A stretch of 48,557 nt of DNA from Pedobacter sp. (GTDB lineage: Bacteria; Bacteroidota; Bacteroidia; Sphingobacteriales; Sphingobacteriaceae): the NCBI GenBank assembly GCA_025351765.1, contig JANXVH010000126.1:1-48557 (forward strand), read 5' to 3'. Of the stretch, positions 41,036 through 48,557 are shown one piece after another. The translations under genes and the position numbers were made by a program. Position 1 is the stretch's first letter; each line of letters opens with the position of its first letter. The notes beneath the pieces are model-generated. The model was not told the origin of the DNA. It saw nothing but the letters and a program-made list of their open reading frames with translations, and did not search any database.

Positions 41036-43213
41036 ATGAAAAGAATTTTCATCCTGTTGCTATTGATCCTTTTCACTCAATGGGTGTCGGCTCAAAATAC
41101 CTTCGTTGCGAAGATATTTAACGACCAAACTAAAGAGGTGTTGAAAGGAGCAACCGCCTCCATCCGTAATCTGAAGACGAGTGTAAAAACCGACGCCAGC
41201 GGTGTGTTAACTATCCCTAATATACCAAATGGGAAATTTGAGATCGAGATCACCTATATCGGTTTTAATAAAAGCGAAAAGGTTTATCTTTTCCCTTCAC
41301 AACATCCAAACGAGATCATCATGGTCAACCTGGAACCATCCAGCGGTGAGTTAGCCGAGGTGACAATACAGACAACCCGAACTAACCAGAACCTGCGTGA
41401 CATCCCAACGCGTATAGAAGCATTACCCTTAGAAGAGCTGAACGAAAAAAGCACCATGCGTCCAGGCGATATCAAAATGTTACTTGGCGAAACGACTGGC
41501 ATCCATGTACAACAGACTTCGGCAGTAAGTGGTAATGCAAGTTTTCGCATCCAAGGTTTGGATAGCCGGTACACCCAGTTATTACAGGATGGAATGCCGT
41601 TATATGCGGGATTTTCTGGCAATCTTAGCCTGTTGCAGATCAGCCCCCTGAGCCTACGGCAGGTAGAGTTCATCAAAGGCTCTGCATCAACTTTGTACGG
41701 TGGTGGAGCGATTGCAGGGCTGGTTAACTTGATTAGCAAGATTCCAGAAAAAGAACCGGAAATGACTTTTCTTCTAAATGGAACGACAACTAAAGGCGCA
41801 GACCTAAGCGGTTATTATAGTCAGAAATGGGATCATATTGGTACAACTATCTTTGGGTCTTACAACTACAACGGCGCCTATGATCCTTCTAAAATCGGAT
41901 TAAGCGCTATACCGAAAACCAAGCGTTATACCATCAACCCGAAAGTATTCCTTTATATAGATGAACGTAATTCGGGCTGGTTAGGTGTGAATACCACCTA
42001 TGAGAATCGACTGGGTGGTGACATGCTATTAATTGATGGAAAACCTGACGATGTTCATCAGTATTATGAGCAAAATAAAACTTTTCGATTTTCCACTCAA
42101 TTATCTTTTACCCATCAAATAGATGAAGAAAGCAAACTTAACTTCAAAAATACTATAGGCTATTTTGACCGTCAATTAGGCCAGTCCGGCTTTAATTTCA
42201 AAGGCGAGCAGATTTCCTCCTTTAGCGAAGTGAATTACGTGCGTAACGGTATAAAAGCATCGTGGGTGGCGGGCGCCAACCTAATCACTGATCATTTTAC
42301 AGCGCCACAGCAAAGTAAGCTAAACTATGACCAAACTAACATAGGCGCGTTTGTACAAAATACCTATAAAGCCAATAATTGGTTTTCTTTAGAAAGCGGT
42401 CTGCGGTTGGATAAGAATACCCCCGTACCAGCTAGGCCCTCATCAGGTTTGTTCATCCTGCCGAGGATTAATGCCTTATTTAAGATAACTCCGTATTTAA
42501 GTAGCCGTATTGGCGGTGGTTTGGGTTATAAAATGCCCATATTGTTTAATGATGAAAGCGAGCAGGATGGCTACCAACATATCCAGCAGTTAAATATTGG
42601 TAGCACCCAAGCCGAAAAATCTTATGGCCTAAACGCAGATTTAAATTATAGAAGTAAATTGGGCGACGAGGCGTTTATTAATATAAACCAATTATTCTTT
42701 TCAACACGGGTAGACAGGCCGATAATCTTGAAAAACAACAGTTTTATTAATGGATCAGGTTACTTAAATACTCAAGGTATTGAAACAAATATCAAGTTGG
42801 TGATGGATGAACTGGTATTTTACTTGGGTTATACCCACATTGATACCAGAACACGTTTCGATGGTCTAAATATGCGACAAACTTTAACGCCAAAGAATCA
42901 GTTGAGCTTTGATGTAACCTATGAGATCGAAGGTAGCTTTCGTTTTGGAGCCGAGAGCTTTTATACTGGACCTCAGTTATTATCTGATGGTACAACAGGT
43001 AGGGGATATACCACATTTGGATTACTGATACAAAAGATGTGGAAGCACTTCGATATTTTTATAAATGCGGAAAACCTGACTGACCAACGTCAAACCAAAT
43101 GGGGCAGCGTATATACGGGTAGCCTAACGAACCCGGACTTTAAGGATATTTATGGGCCGTTGGACGGGGTTGCTATTAATGCCGGAATCAGGATGAAGTT
43201 GTTGAATAAATAA
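41036..43213 (+). CDS. TonB-dependent outer-membrane receptor of a metal cluster
   Basis: A 725-residue outer-membrane protein. A signal peptide (MKRIFILLLLILFTQWVSAQ) precedes a carboxypeptidase-regulatory-like beta domain (about 22-105), the plug domain (about 120-235; FRIQGLDSRYTQLLQDGMPL and VEFIKGSASTLYGGGAIAG) and the beta-barrel ending in INAGIRMKLLNK. Such receptors import siderophores, metals or cofactors using TonB energy. Its place before a HYC_CC_PP-like gene and Cus-type efflux genes suggests a metal-related ligand, possibly copper. I chose the ATG at 41036, 24 nt after an earlier ATG, because it starts the signal peptide. Confidence 0.9.
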   Translation: MKRIFILLLLILFTQWVSAQNTFVAKIFNDQTKEVLKGATASIRNLKTSVKTDASGVLTIPNIPNGKFEIEITYIGFNKSEKVYLFPSQHPNEIIMVNLEPSSGELAEVTIQTTRTNQNLRDIPTRIEALPLEELNEKSTMRPGDIKMLLGETTGIHVQQTSAVSGNASFRIQGLDSRYTQLLQDGMPLYAGFSGNLSLLQISPLSLRQVEFIKGSASTLYGGGAIAGLVNLISKIPEKEPEMTFLLNGTTTKGADLSGYYSQKWDHIGTTIFGSYNYNGAYDPSKIGLSAIPKTKRYTINPKVFLYIDERNSGWLGVNTTYENRLGGDMLLIDGKPDDVHQYYEQNKTFRFSTQLSFTHQIDEESKLNFKNTIGYFDRQLGQSGFNFKGEQISSFSEVNYVRNGIKASWVAGANLITDHFTAPQQSKLNYDQTNIGAFVQNTYKANNWFSLESGLRLDKNTPVPARPSSGLFILPRINALFKITPYLSSRIGGGLGYKMPILFNDESEQDGYQHIQQLNIGSTQAEKSYGLNADLNYRSKLGDEAFININQLFFSTRVDRPIILKNNSFINGSGYLNTQGIETNIKLVMDELVFYLGYTHIDTRTRFDGLNMRQTLTPKNQLSFDVTYEIEGSFRFGAESFYTGPQLLSDGTTGRGYTTFGLLIQKMWKHFDIFINAENLTDQRQTKWGSVYTGSLTNPDFKDIYGPLDGVAINAGIRMKLLNK

Positions 43214-43238
43214 GCATCAAAATACTTATCTTCGTATT

Positions 43239-43622
43239 GTGAAAAAGATCACTATAGTTTTATTAACAGTTGTTTACCTACTCTCCGCCATCGGGGTATC
43301 GGCGAGCCGTTTTTATTGCTGTGGTATCTTGAAAACAACTAACCTGACTATTGGTGTAAATCACGAAAGTGAAAAAATAACCTCTATAGGGGACGATTGC
43401 TGCAAAACCACAAAACAATCTTTTAAAGTAAAAGACAACCATTTTGGTGCAGATGCTTCATCACTTTCTTTTAAGTCGTTCCCCGCTGTTACCTACATAA
43501 TTACGCCATTTGAATTAAATGCAGAACCCTTTACTTTCATTTATACCGCATTTAGCAAACATGCCCCACCTTGTGGGCACGACACTCCGATCTATACCTT
43601 AAATTGTAATTACAGGATCTGA
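43239..43622 (+). CDS. HYC_CC_PP-like small exported protein
   Basis: A 127-residue protein with a signal peptide (VVYLLSAIGVSASRF region) and the pattern FYCCG ... DDCCKTTKQSFKVKDNHFG ... HAPP, which matches the Bacteroidota family named HYC_CC_PP after these motifs. Its function is not established; the Cys and His residues suggest metal binding, and the gene sits between a TonB-dependent receptor and RND efflux genes. The start is GTG at 43239, 25 nt after the receptor stop. TATCTTCG at 43227-43234 is a near-match to the -7 element and would make the mRNA almost leaderless. Confidence 0.75.
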   Translation: MKKITIVLLTVVYLLSAIGVSASRFYCCGILKTTNLTIGVNHESEKITSIGDDCCKTTKQSFKVKDNHFGADASSLSFKSFPAVTYIITPFELNAEPFTFIYTAFSKHAPPCGHDTPIYTLNCNYRI

Positions 43623-43637
43623 TTCGAACCGTCGTGC

Positions 43638-43655
43638 TGAAGGATCTGCCCTTCA
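43638..43655 (+). terminator. Weak hairpin before the RND pump genes
   Basis: TGAAGG (43638-43643) and CCTTCA (43650-43655) flank a 6-nt loop, 16 nt after the HYC_CC_PP-like stop. No T-run follows. It may partly end the receptor transcript. Confidence 0.3.
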
Positions 43656-43740
43656 TTAAAATTACGTTAATTATTTCCTAACGCTAGCGGTTTATTCCAT
43701 TTAGCACTACTGCTGGCTATATTCCTTTAATTCTACAAAA

Positions 43741-45015
43741 ATGATTAATCAATTGATCTCCCTGTCGTTAAAAAATAGGTATATTGTATTAATGATAGCT
43801 ATTGCCCTATTTGCCTGGGGCACCTATGCAATACATGAAAATCCCATAGACGCTATTCCAGACCTGTCCGAGAATCAGGTAATCGTCTTTACCGAATGGC
43901 AGGGTCGTAGCCCACAAATTATGGAAGACCAAGTAACTTACCCCTTAGTAAGTAATTTACAAGGTATTCCAAAAGTAAAAGCGATTCGTGCGACTTCCAT
44001 GTTTGGAATGAGTTTTATTTATATTGTTTTTGATGATAAAGCAGATGTGTATTGGGCCAGAAGCCGAGTACTGGAACGGCTTAATTATGCACAGCGCTTA
44101 TTGCCTGAAGGTATTACCCCAACGCTCGGACCGGATGGAACCGGTGTAGGTCATATTCTGTGGTATACGTTGGATGCCAAAGGGATTGACTTAGGTGAAC
44201 AGCGGGCCTTGCAGGACTGGTATATAAAACTGGGCTTGCAAACTGTATCTGGCGTAAGTGAGGTTGCCTCTTTTGGTGGCTTTGAAAAGCAATACCAGAT
44301 CAATGTAGATCCGCACAAGCTTAACTACTATAACATTCCACTAAGTCAAGTGCTCAAAGCTATTAAAAGCAACAACAACGATGTTGGTGGTAGGAAGTTT
44401 GAAATGAACGGCACTGGTTATATTGTTCGTGGATTGGGCTACATTAAAACTTTACAAGATGTAGAAAATATCTCTATCGGAACGATCAACACCGTATCTG
44501 TCAAAATAAGGGATATTGCCACCGTGCAAATGGGCGGTGATTTGCGTTTAGGTATTTTTGATCAGAATGGTGAGGGTGAAGCAGTTGGTGGTATAGTTGT
44601 AATGCGCTACGGCGAGAATGCTGACAAAGTGATTCACGCCGTCAAAGATAAAATGGAAGATATCCAAAGAGGCTTACCGCCTGGCGTTAAGTTCAAAATA
44701 GCATACGATAGGAGCGAACTAATCGAAAGTGCTATAGGTTCCGTAAAACACACACTTATAGAAGAAATGATCACCGTTTCCATAATTGTGATCCTGTTCC
44801 TTTTCAGTTGGCGCAGCGCTTTAAGCATTATTATACAGATACCCATCACCATAGCGGCCAGTTTCATTTTATTAAATGCCTTTGGGATATCCTCTAATAT
44901 CATGTCGTTAACAGGGATAGCTTTAGCCATAGGGGTGATTGTAGATAATGGGATAGTAATGGTAGAAAACTCACACCGCAACTTGGCGATTGCACAAGAA
45001 AAAGAAAAATTATGA
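43741..45015 (+). CDS. CusA/CzcA-family RND pump, N-terminal half
   Basis: A 424-residue N-terminal part of a heavy-metal RND permease. LKNRYIVLMIAIALFAWGTY is the first transmembrane helix, NPIDAIPDLSENQVIVFTEW the hallmark start of the HME-RND family, and the frame ends after the TM4 segment GVIVDNGIVMVENSHRNLAI, which carries the proton-relay Asp. It stops at TGA 45013-45015. The second half continues without any missing residues from an overlapping ATG at 45012, so the pump of about 1050 residues is split in two. It is either a natural split with coupled translation, a frameshift site, a recent mutation or a sequence error. Confidence 0.88.
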   Translation: MINQLISLSLKNRYIVLMIAIALFAWGTYAIHENPIDAIPDLSENQVIVFTEWQGRSPQIMEDQVTYPLVSNLQGIPKVKAIRATSMFGMSFIYIVFDDKADVYWARSRVLERLNYAQRLLPEGITPTLGPDGTGVGHILWYTLDAKGIDLGEQRALQDWYIKLGLQTVSGVSEVASFGGFEKQYQINVDPHKLNYYNIPLSQVLKAIKSNNNDVGGRKFEMNGTGYIVRGLGYIKTLQDVENISIGTINTVSVKIRDIATVQMGGDLRLGIFDQNGEGEAVGGIVVMRYGENADKVIHAVKDKMEDIQRGLPPGVKFKIAYDRSELIESAIGSVKHTLIEEMITVSIIVILFLFSWRSALSIIIQIPITIAASFILLNAFGISSNIMSLTGIALAIGVIVDNGIVMVENSHRNLAIAQEKEKL

Positions 45016-46904
45016 CTACAACAGACAGAATTAAGATTATAGAATCCTCCTCAAAGCAGGTAGGACGTGGCGTTTTCTTTTCCACGCTAATTATTGTCGC
45101 TTCTTTTTTGCCGGTTTTTTTACTAGAAGGGCAAGAAGGTAAACTGTTCGGGCCGCTAGCTTGGACTAAAACATTCATATTGGCTATTGATGCAATTTTG
45201 GCTGTTACACTAGCTCCAGTACTGATCTCTTTTTTTGTAAAAGGTAAACTACGCAGCGACAAGCATAATCCTTTAAATCGCTTTATGGAAAGGGTTTATA
45301 GTCCGATATTAAAATGGTGCATCACCTGGCGTAAAACCACGCTTATTATAAATATTGTTGCATTGCTAATTAGCATTCCGTTGTTGTTAAGCCTCGGTAG
45401 CGAATTTATGCCGCCTTTGGATGAAGGAACTATATTATTTATGCCGGTTACGCTGCCGGATGTATCTAATACGGAAGCCAAACAACTATTACAGGTTCAG
45501 GACAAGATCATCAAAAGTATCCCCGAAGTAAAGAATGTGTTGGGAAAAGCCGGGCGGGCCAATACTGCTACGGACAATTCGCCGATTAGTATGGTTGAAA
45601 CCATTATCCTGTTAAAACCCAAAGATGAGTGGCGCAAAGGAATTAGCAAAGAAGCGATTATTGATGAGTTAAATGCAAAATTGCAAATACCCGGAGTGGT
45701 AAATGGTTGGACGCAGCCGATTATTAACCGGATCAATATGCTATCTACCGGTATCCGTACAGATGTAGGGTTAAAGATTTATGGACAAAATCTGGATACT
45801 ATATACGCCCTGTCCAATCAAATGAAAAAAGCCCTGCAAGGGATTTCCGGTGTTAAGGATATGTACGTCGATCCAATCACAGGCGGAAAATACTTGGATA
45901 TACAGATCAACAAGGACGCTATTGGCAGATATGGGTTGAGCGCCGACGATGTAAATCAAGTAGTGGAAAGCTCATTAGGTGGGATGAATATAACCCCGAC
46001 TGTAGAAGGACGTAGAAGATTTAGCGTTAACCTGAGACTGGCGCAGGATTACCGGAATAACTTGGAAGAGATCAAACGGACACTGGTGCAGACACCCAAT
46101 AATGGCCCGATACCCCTGTCATCGGTAGCGAACATCAAAATCAGCGACGGCCCAGCTATGATTCAGTCGGAGAATGCCTTGTTGCGTGGTACAGTTCTAT
46201 TTAACGTGCGCGGCCGTGATCTTGGTAGTACCGTTCAGGAAGCACAGGATAAGCTTAATAATATGGTAAAAACCTTACCCAAAGGCTACTTTATAGAATG
46301 GAGCGGCCAGTATGAAAACCTGATCCGGGCAGAACATACGCTAAAAATGATTTTACCCATTGTGTTGATCATTATTTTTGCTTGCCTCTATTTCGCCTTT
46401 CATTCCATTCGCGAAGCGTTTTTCAGCCTTATTAGTATACCATTCGCATTGATAGGGGGGGCTTATATGGTTTATTTCTTTGGGGTACATCTATCCATAG
46501 CAGTAGCGGTGGGCTTTATCGCCCTATTTGGTATCGCAGTGGAAACTGGTATTGTAATGGTAATTTACCTCAACGATGCCATGCAGCAGTTGGTAGCATT
46601 GAAAGGCAATTCTAAAGAAACAATAACAAAAGAAGATCTGCGCATGTATGTGATGAATGGTGCAATCAAACGGTTAAGGCCAAAGTTGATGACAGTATGT
46701 GTTTCATTGTTCGGTTTGATACCAGTGCTGTGGGCAACGGGCACTGGAAGTGATGTGATGCGGCCTATTGTATTGCCGATGATCGGCGGAGTATTAACTT
46801 CTTCAACGCACATTTTATTAGTTACCCCTTTGATCTTTTTAATGGTAAAGGAATACGAACTGAGAAAACATGGAAAGCTTGAAGTATTGAAGGTAAAGGA
46901 ATAA
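45012..46904 (+). CDS. CusA/CzcA-family RND pump, C-terminal part
   Basis: A 630-residue continuation of the pump: SSKQVGRGVFFSTLIIVASF resumes exactly where the first part ends, followed by periplasmic domains (LGSEFMPPLDEGTILFMPVT) and the last six helices. INMLSTGIRTDVGLKIYG and SDGPAMIQSENALLRG place Met residues where CusA has two of its copper/silver-binding methionines (M573, M672 in E. coli); the third (M623) is not clearly kept. This favours Cu/Ag over Zn/Co but does not prove it. The ATGA overlap with the first part suggests coupled reinitiation. The TolC-like gene overlaps the stop by one base. Confidence 0.88.
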   Translation: MTTTDRIKIIESSSKQVGRGVFFSTLIIVASFLPVFLLEGQEGKLFGPLAWTKTFILAIDAILAVTLAPVLISFFVKGKLRSDKHNPLNRFMERVYSPILKWCITWRKTTLIINIVALLISIPLLLSLGSEFMPPLDEGTILFMPVTLPDVSNTEAKQLLQVQDKIIKSIPEVKNVLGKAGRANTATDNSPISMVETIILLKPKDEWRKGISKEAIIDELNAKLQIPGVVNGWTQPIINRINMLSTGIRTDVGLKIYGQNLDTIYALSNQMKKALQGISGVKDMYVDPITGGKYLDIQINKDAIGRYGLSADDVNQVVESSLGGMNITPTVEGRRRFSVNLRLAQDYRNNLEEIKRTLVQTPNNGPIPLSSVANIKISDGPAMIQSENALLRGTVLFNVRGRDLGSTVQEAQDKLNNMVKTLPKGYFIEWSGQYENLIRAEHTLKMILPIVLIIIFACLYFAFHSIREAFFSLISIPFALIGGAYMVYFFGVHLSIAVAVGFIALFGIAVETGIVMVIYLNDAMQQLVALKGNSKETITKEDLRMYVMNGAIKRLRPKLMTVCVSLFGLIPVLWATGTGSDVMRPIVLPMIGGVLTSSTHILLVTPLIFLMVKEYELRKHGKLEVLKVKE

Positions 46905-48145
46905 TGAATATGAAAACGAAATTTATCATCCTATTAGGGATAGTCTTAATGGCATCTCATGTTTTAAAGGCACAGTCGCCCGTACTACCCTTAGATACAG
47001 TATTAGCCAGAATCAGTCGGACAAATTCCGCATTACTAGCCTATAATGCAAAAGCAGGAGCTCAAAATGAATATGCTAAAGGAGCAAAAAGCTTGGATGC
47101 GCCAAAAATAAGCGCGGGCCACTATCAAACACCCTATTCCGTTAACCCCAATGGTGGTTCATTTATGATCCAAGCGGAGCAAATGTTTACAAACCGGGCA
47201 AAGCTGAAAGCCAAAGAAAAATATATGCAAGGCATGTCTGCAGTTACTGAACAGGAACAGTCTTATTTGAAAAATCAATTGTTTGCGCAAGCCAGAGGGT
47301 ACTATTACGATCAGGTAATATTTGCAAAAAAGCTTGCGTTATTGGGAAATACCCGAAAACTATTAGAATATATGCTAAAGGACGCCAATATTAAATTGAC
47401 TTATGGCAAAGAAAAACTGAGCAATATTTATAAAGCAAAAGCCGATCTATTCGAACTAGATAATACCAGAGAGCAATTGGATAATGAAATCCGGAAAAAA
47501 GGAGTGATGCTTAATACGTTAATGAACCAGGATAAGCAGACGGTATTTTCCGTGGATACCAATCTCATAGTGAGAGATTATGAAACAAGTTTAACGGATA
47601 CAGCATTCTTAGCAACCTACCGCAGCGATATTAAGCTGATCGATCGTAATATCCATTTGCAGCAATTGAATGCCGAGGTAGAATACAGTAAACGCAAACC
47701 AGATTTAGGAATACAAGCGGCACACATGTTCAGTTATGGTGGCTTTCCTAACCAGTACATTCTAATGGCTTCAGTTACCATCCCTATCGCGCCCTGGGCA
47801 TCTAAGGAATATAAAGCAAATCTAAAAGGGATCAAATACGAGGTTGAGCAATTGCAAAATGAAAAGCTCAATCAACTCAATGAGGCAGAAGGGCAATTGG
47901 CATCATTAAGGCTAGACATTAGCAGTAAGAAAAGGCAACTTAAAAACTACAGCCAAAACATTATCCCCGCTATGCAGAACAGCTATAAAACTGCACTACT
48001 AGCTTATGAACAAAATACGGGCGATCTGCCGTCCGTATTAAATGGCGTCAAAGATTTGCAAACTGCGCGAATGAGCCATTTAGACCGCTTACAAGACCTC
48101 TTACAATTACAGGTAGCTTATGAAAGAGAAAATGAAAACTATTAG
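46904..48145 (+). CDS. TolC-like outer-membrane efflux protein
   Basis: A 413-residue exported protein (signal peptide IILLGIVLMASHVLKAQ) with long alpha-helical hairpins rich in Gln, Lys and Leu, as in the TolC/CusC family; GHYQTPYSVNPNGGSFMIQA and IGIQAAHMFSYGG-like phrases are typical of the Bacteroidota members beside CusA. It should form the outer-membrane channel of the metal efflux system. Its ATG overlaps the RND stop codon (TAATG), and the next gene starts within its end, showing tight coupling. Confidence 0.85.
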   Translation: MNMKTKFIILLGIVLMASHVLKAQSPVLPLDTVLARISRTNSALLAYNAKAGAQNEYAKGAKSLDAPKISAGHYQTPYSVNPNGGSFMIQAEQMFTNRAKLKAKEKYMQGMSAVTEQEQSYLKNQLFAQARGYYYDQVIFAKKLALLGNTRKLLEYMLKDANIKLTYGKEKLSNIYKAKADLFELDNTREQLDNEIRKKGVMLNTLMNQDKQTVFSVDTNLIVRDYETSLTDTAFLATYRSDIKLIDRNIHLQQLNAEVEYSKRKPDLGIQAAHMFSYGGFPNQYILMASVTIPIAPWASKEYKANLKGIKYEVEQLQNEKLNQLNEAEGQLASLRLDISSKKRQLKNYSQNIIPAMQNSYKTALLAYEQNTGDLPSVLNGVKDLQTARMSHLDRLQDLLQLQVAYERENENY

Positions 48146-48557
48146 AAACACCTTGGTGGTAAGTTTGGTAACTATACTTACTATAATCGCCTGTAATCAA
48201 AAGCAACCGCCTAAGCAATTAGGCAGGGATCCACATGTAAGCGCTACCAAATATAGTCTGAACACCGTATTACAGCCTGTAAATTCATCCGTCATCACAT
48301 CTATTAACGCCATAAGCCCAAAAAAAAAGACAATTGCAGCTCAAATAATTGCAGATGGTTACTTAGATTTTGATACACGCACTTTTAATAATATCGCGGC
48401 TCGTTTTTCGGGACGGATAGAAAAGCTATATATTAAATATGCTTTTCAGGAAATAAGGAGTGGCCAACGCATCTTTGATATATACAGTCCTGAAATGGTT
48501 ACAGCTCAACAAGACCTGCTATACCTCATCAAAAACTCACCTCAGGAAACTGAAATG
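48120..48557 (+). CDS. CusB-like periplasmic adaptor (3'-truncated by window end)
   Basis: The first 146 codons are present and the frame is open to the last base. The N-terminus is a lipoprotein signal (VSLVTILTIIACNQK), followed by an adaptor region: AAQIIADGYLDFDTRTFNNI, then ARFSGRIEKLYIKYAFQEI and SGQRIFDIYSPEMVTAQQDL, the membrane-fusion-protein signature of CusB. It should bridge the RND pump and TolC-like channel. Starts at 48120 or 48132 are possible; both overlap the TolC-like gene (26 or 14 nt). Confidence 0.85.
   Translation, partial: MKEKMKTIRNTLVVSLVTILTIIACNQKQPPKQLGRDPHVSATKYSLNTVLQPVNSSVITSINAISPKKKTIAAQIIADGYLDFDTRTFNNIAARFSGRIEKLYIKYAFQEIRSGQRIFDIYSPEMVTAQQDLLYLIKNSPQETEM

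Noticed and set aside
43612..43640. tRNA T-loop-like GATTCGAACC, suggesting a tRNA or integration-site remnant
   Set aside because: The T-stem does not pair, no acceptor or anticodon arms are visible, and part of it lies in the coding end of the preceding gene.
45000..45020. Canonical -1 frameshift site at the RND pump junction
   Set aside because: The A-rich stretch does not form an X XXY YYZ heptamer, and no clear downstream pseudoknot is apparent; recoding remains only a possibility.
1..48557. CRISPR arrays, rRNA or tRNA genes, prophage or conjugation genes
   Set aside because: No regularly spaced repeats of CRISPR type, no convincing cloverleaf or rRNA segment, and no phage or transfer proteins were recognised.

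Overview
The window comes from a low-GC member of the Bacteroidota, most likely the Sphingobacteriaceae (Pedobacter-like). The evidence is the many promoter -7 elements of the Bacteroidota type (TAnnTTTG), the near absence of Shine-Dalgarno sequences, a cbb3 oxidase operon with a fused CcoN/CcoO, a TonB-dependent receptor, a HYC_CC_PP-type small protein and several Bacteroidota-style families. The species cannot be fixed from the sequence.

Layout. 1-416: the right end of an IS21-family insertion sequence (tail of istB plus terminal repeats) joined to the last ~88 codons of an SNF2 helicase gene, so that gene is broken. 440-5327: cvfB, a small unknown gene, two MFS transporters, a YtxH protein and a thioredoxin-fold protein. 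5452-7746: a large exported PVC-type dehydrogenase with a cytochrome c tail. 7747-8470: non-coding with strong hairpins. 8471-11627: a PIN-PhoH ATPase, then an AraC regulator and an SDR oxidoreductase linked by three copies of one putative operator.

11678-20310 (minus strand): a complete cbb3 oxidase operon, ccoI-ccoS-ccoNO-ccoQ-ccoP-ccoG-ccoH-safE-like, ending with a group III truncated haemoglobin. It is followed by a small coiled-coil gene and a divergent universal stress protein, then an M16 peptidase pair (22132-24788).

24816-36961: a nitrate assimilation cluster. It holds cobA (sirohaem precursor), nirB, nirD, a NarK-type transporter, a 1182-residue nitrate reductase fused to its own FAD/NAD(P) reductase, a Nitr_red_assoc protein, an unusual sulfite/nitrite-reductase-like protein that lacks sirohaem-cluster cysteines and ends in a rubredoxin domain, mobA (molybdenum cofactor) and a Crp/Fnr regulator with four cysteines placed as in oxygen-sensing FNR. 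FNR-type palindromes (TGAT-N4-ATCA) lie before ccoNO, before the small coiled-coil/USP pair and between cobA and nirB, so this regulator may link micro-oxic respiration and nitrate use.

37152-40926: a small unknown gene ending in a perfect 36-nt palindrome, a second AraC/SDR module and an exported msrB-msrA pair. 41036-48557: a metal (probably copper/silver) handling cluster: TonB-dependent receptor, HYC_CC_PP-like protein, a CusA-family RND pump split into two overlapping reading frames, a TolC-like protein and a CusB-like adaptor cut by the window end.

The strongest candidates for something undescribed are the rubredoxin-tailed pseudo-sirohaem reductase, the FNR-type regulon and the AraC operator array.
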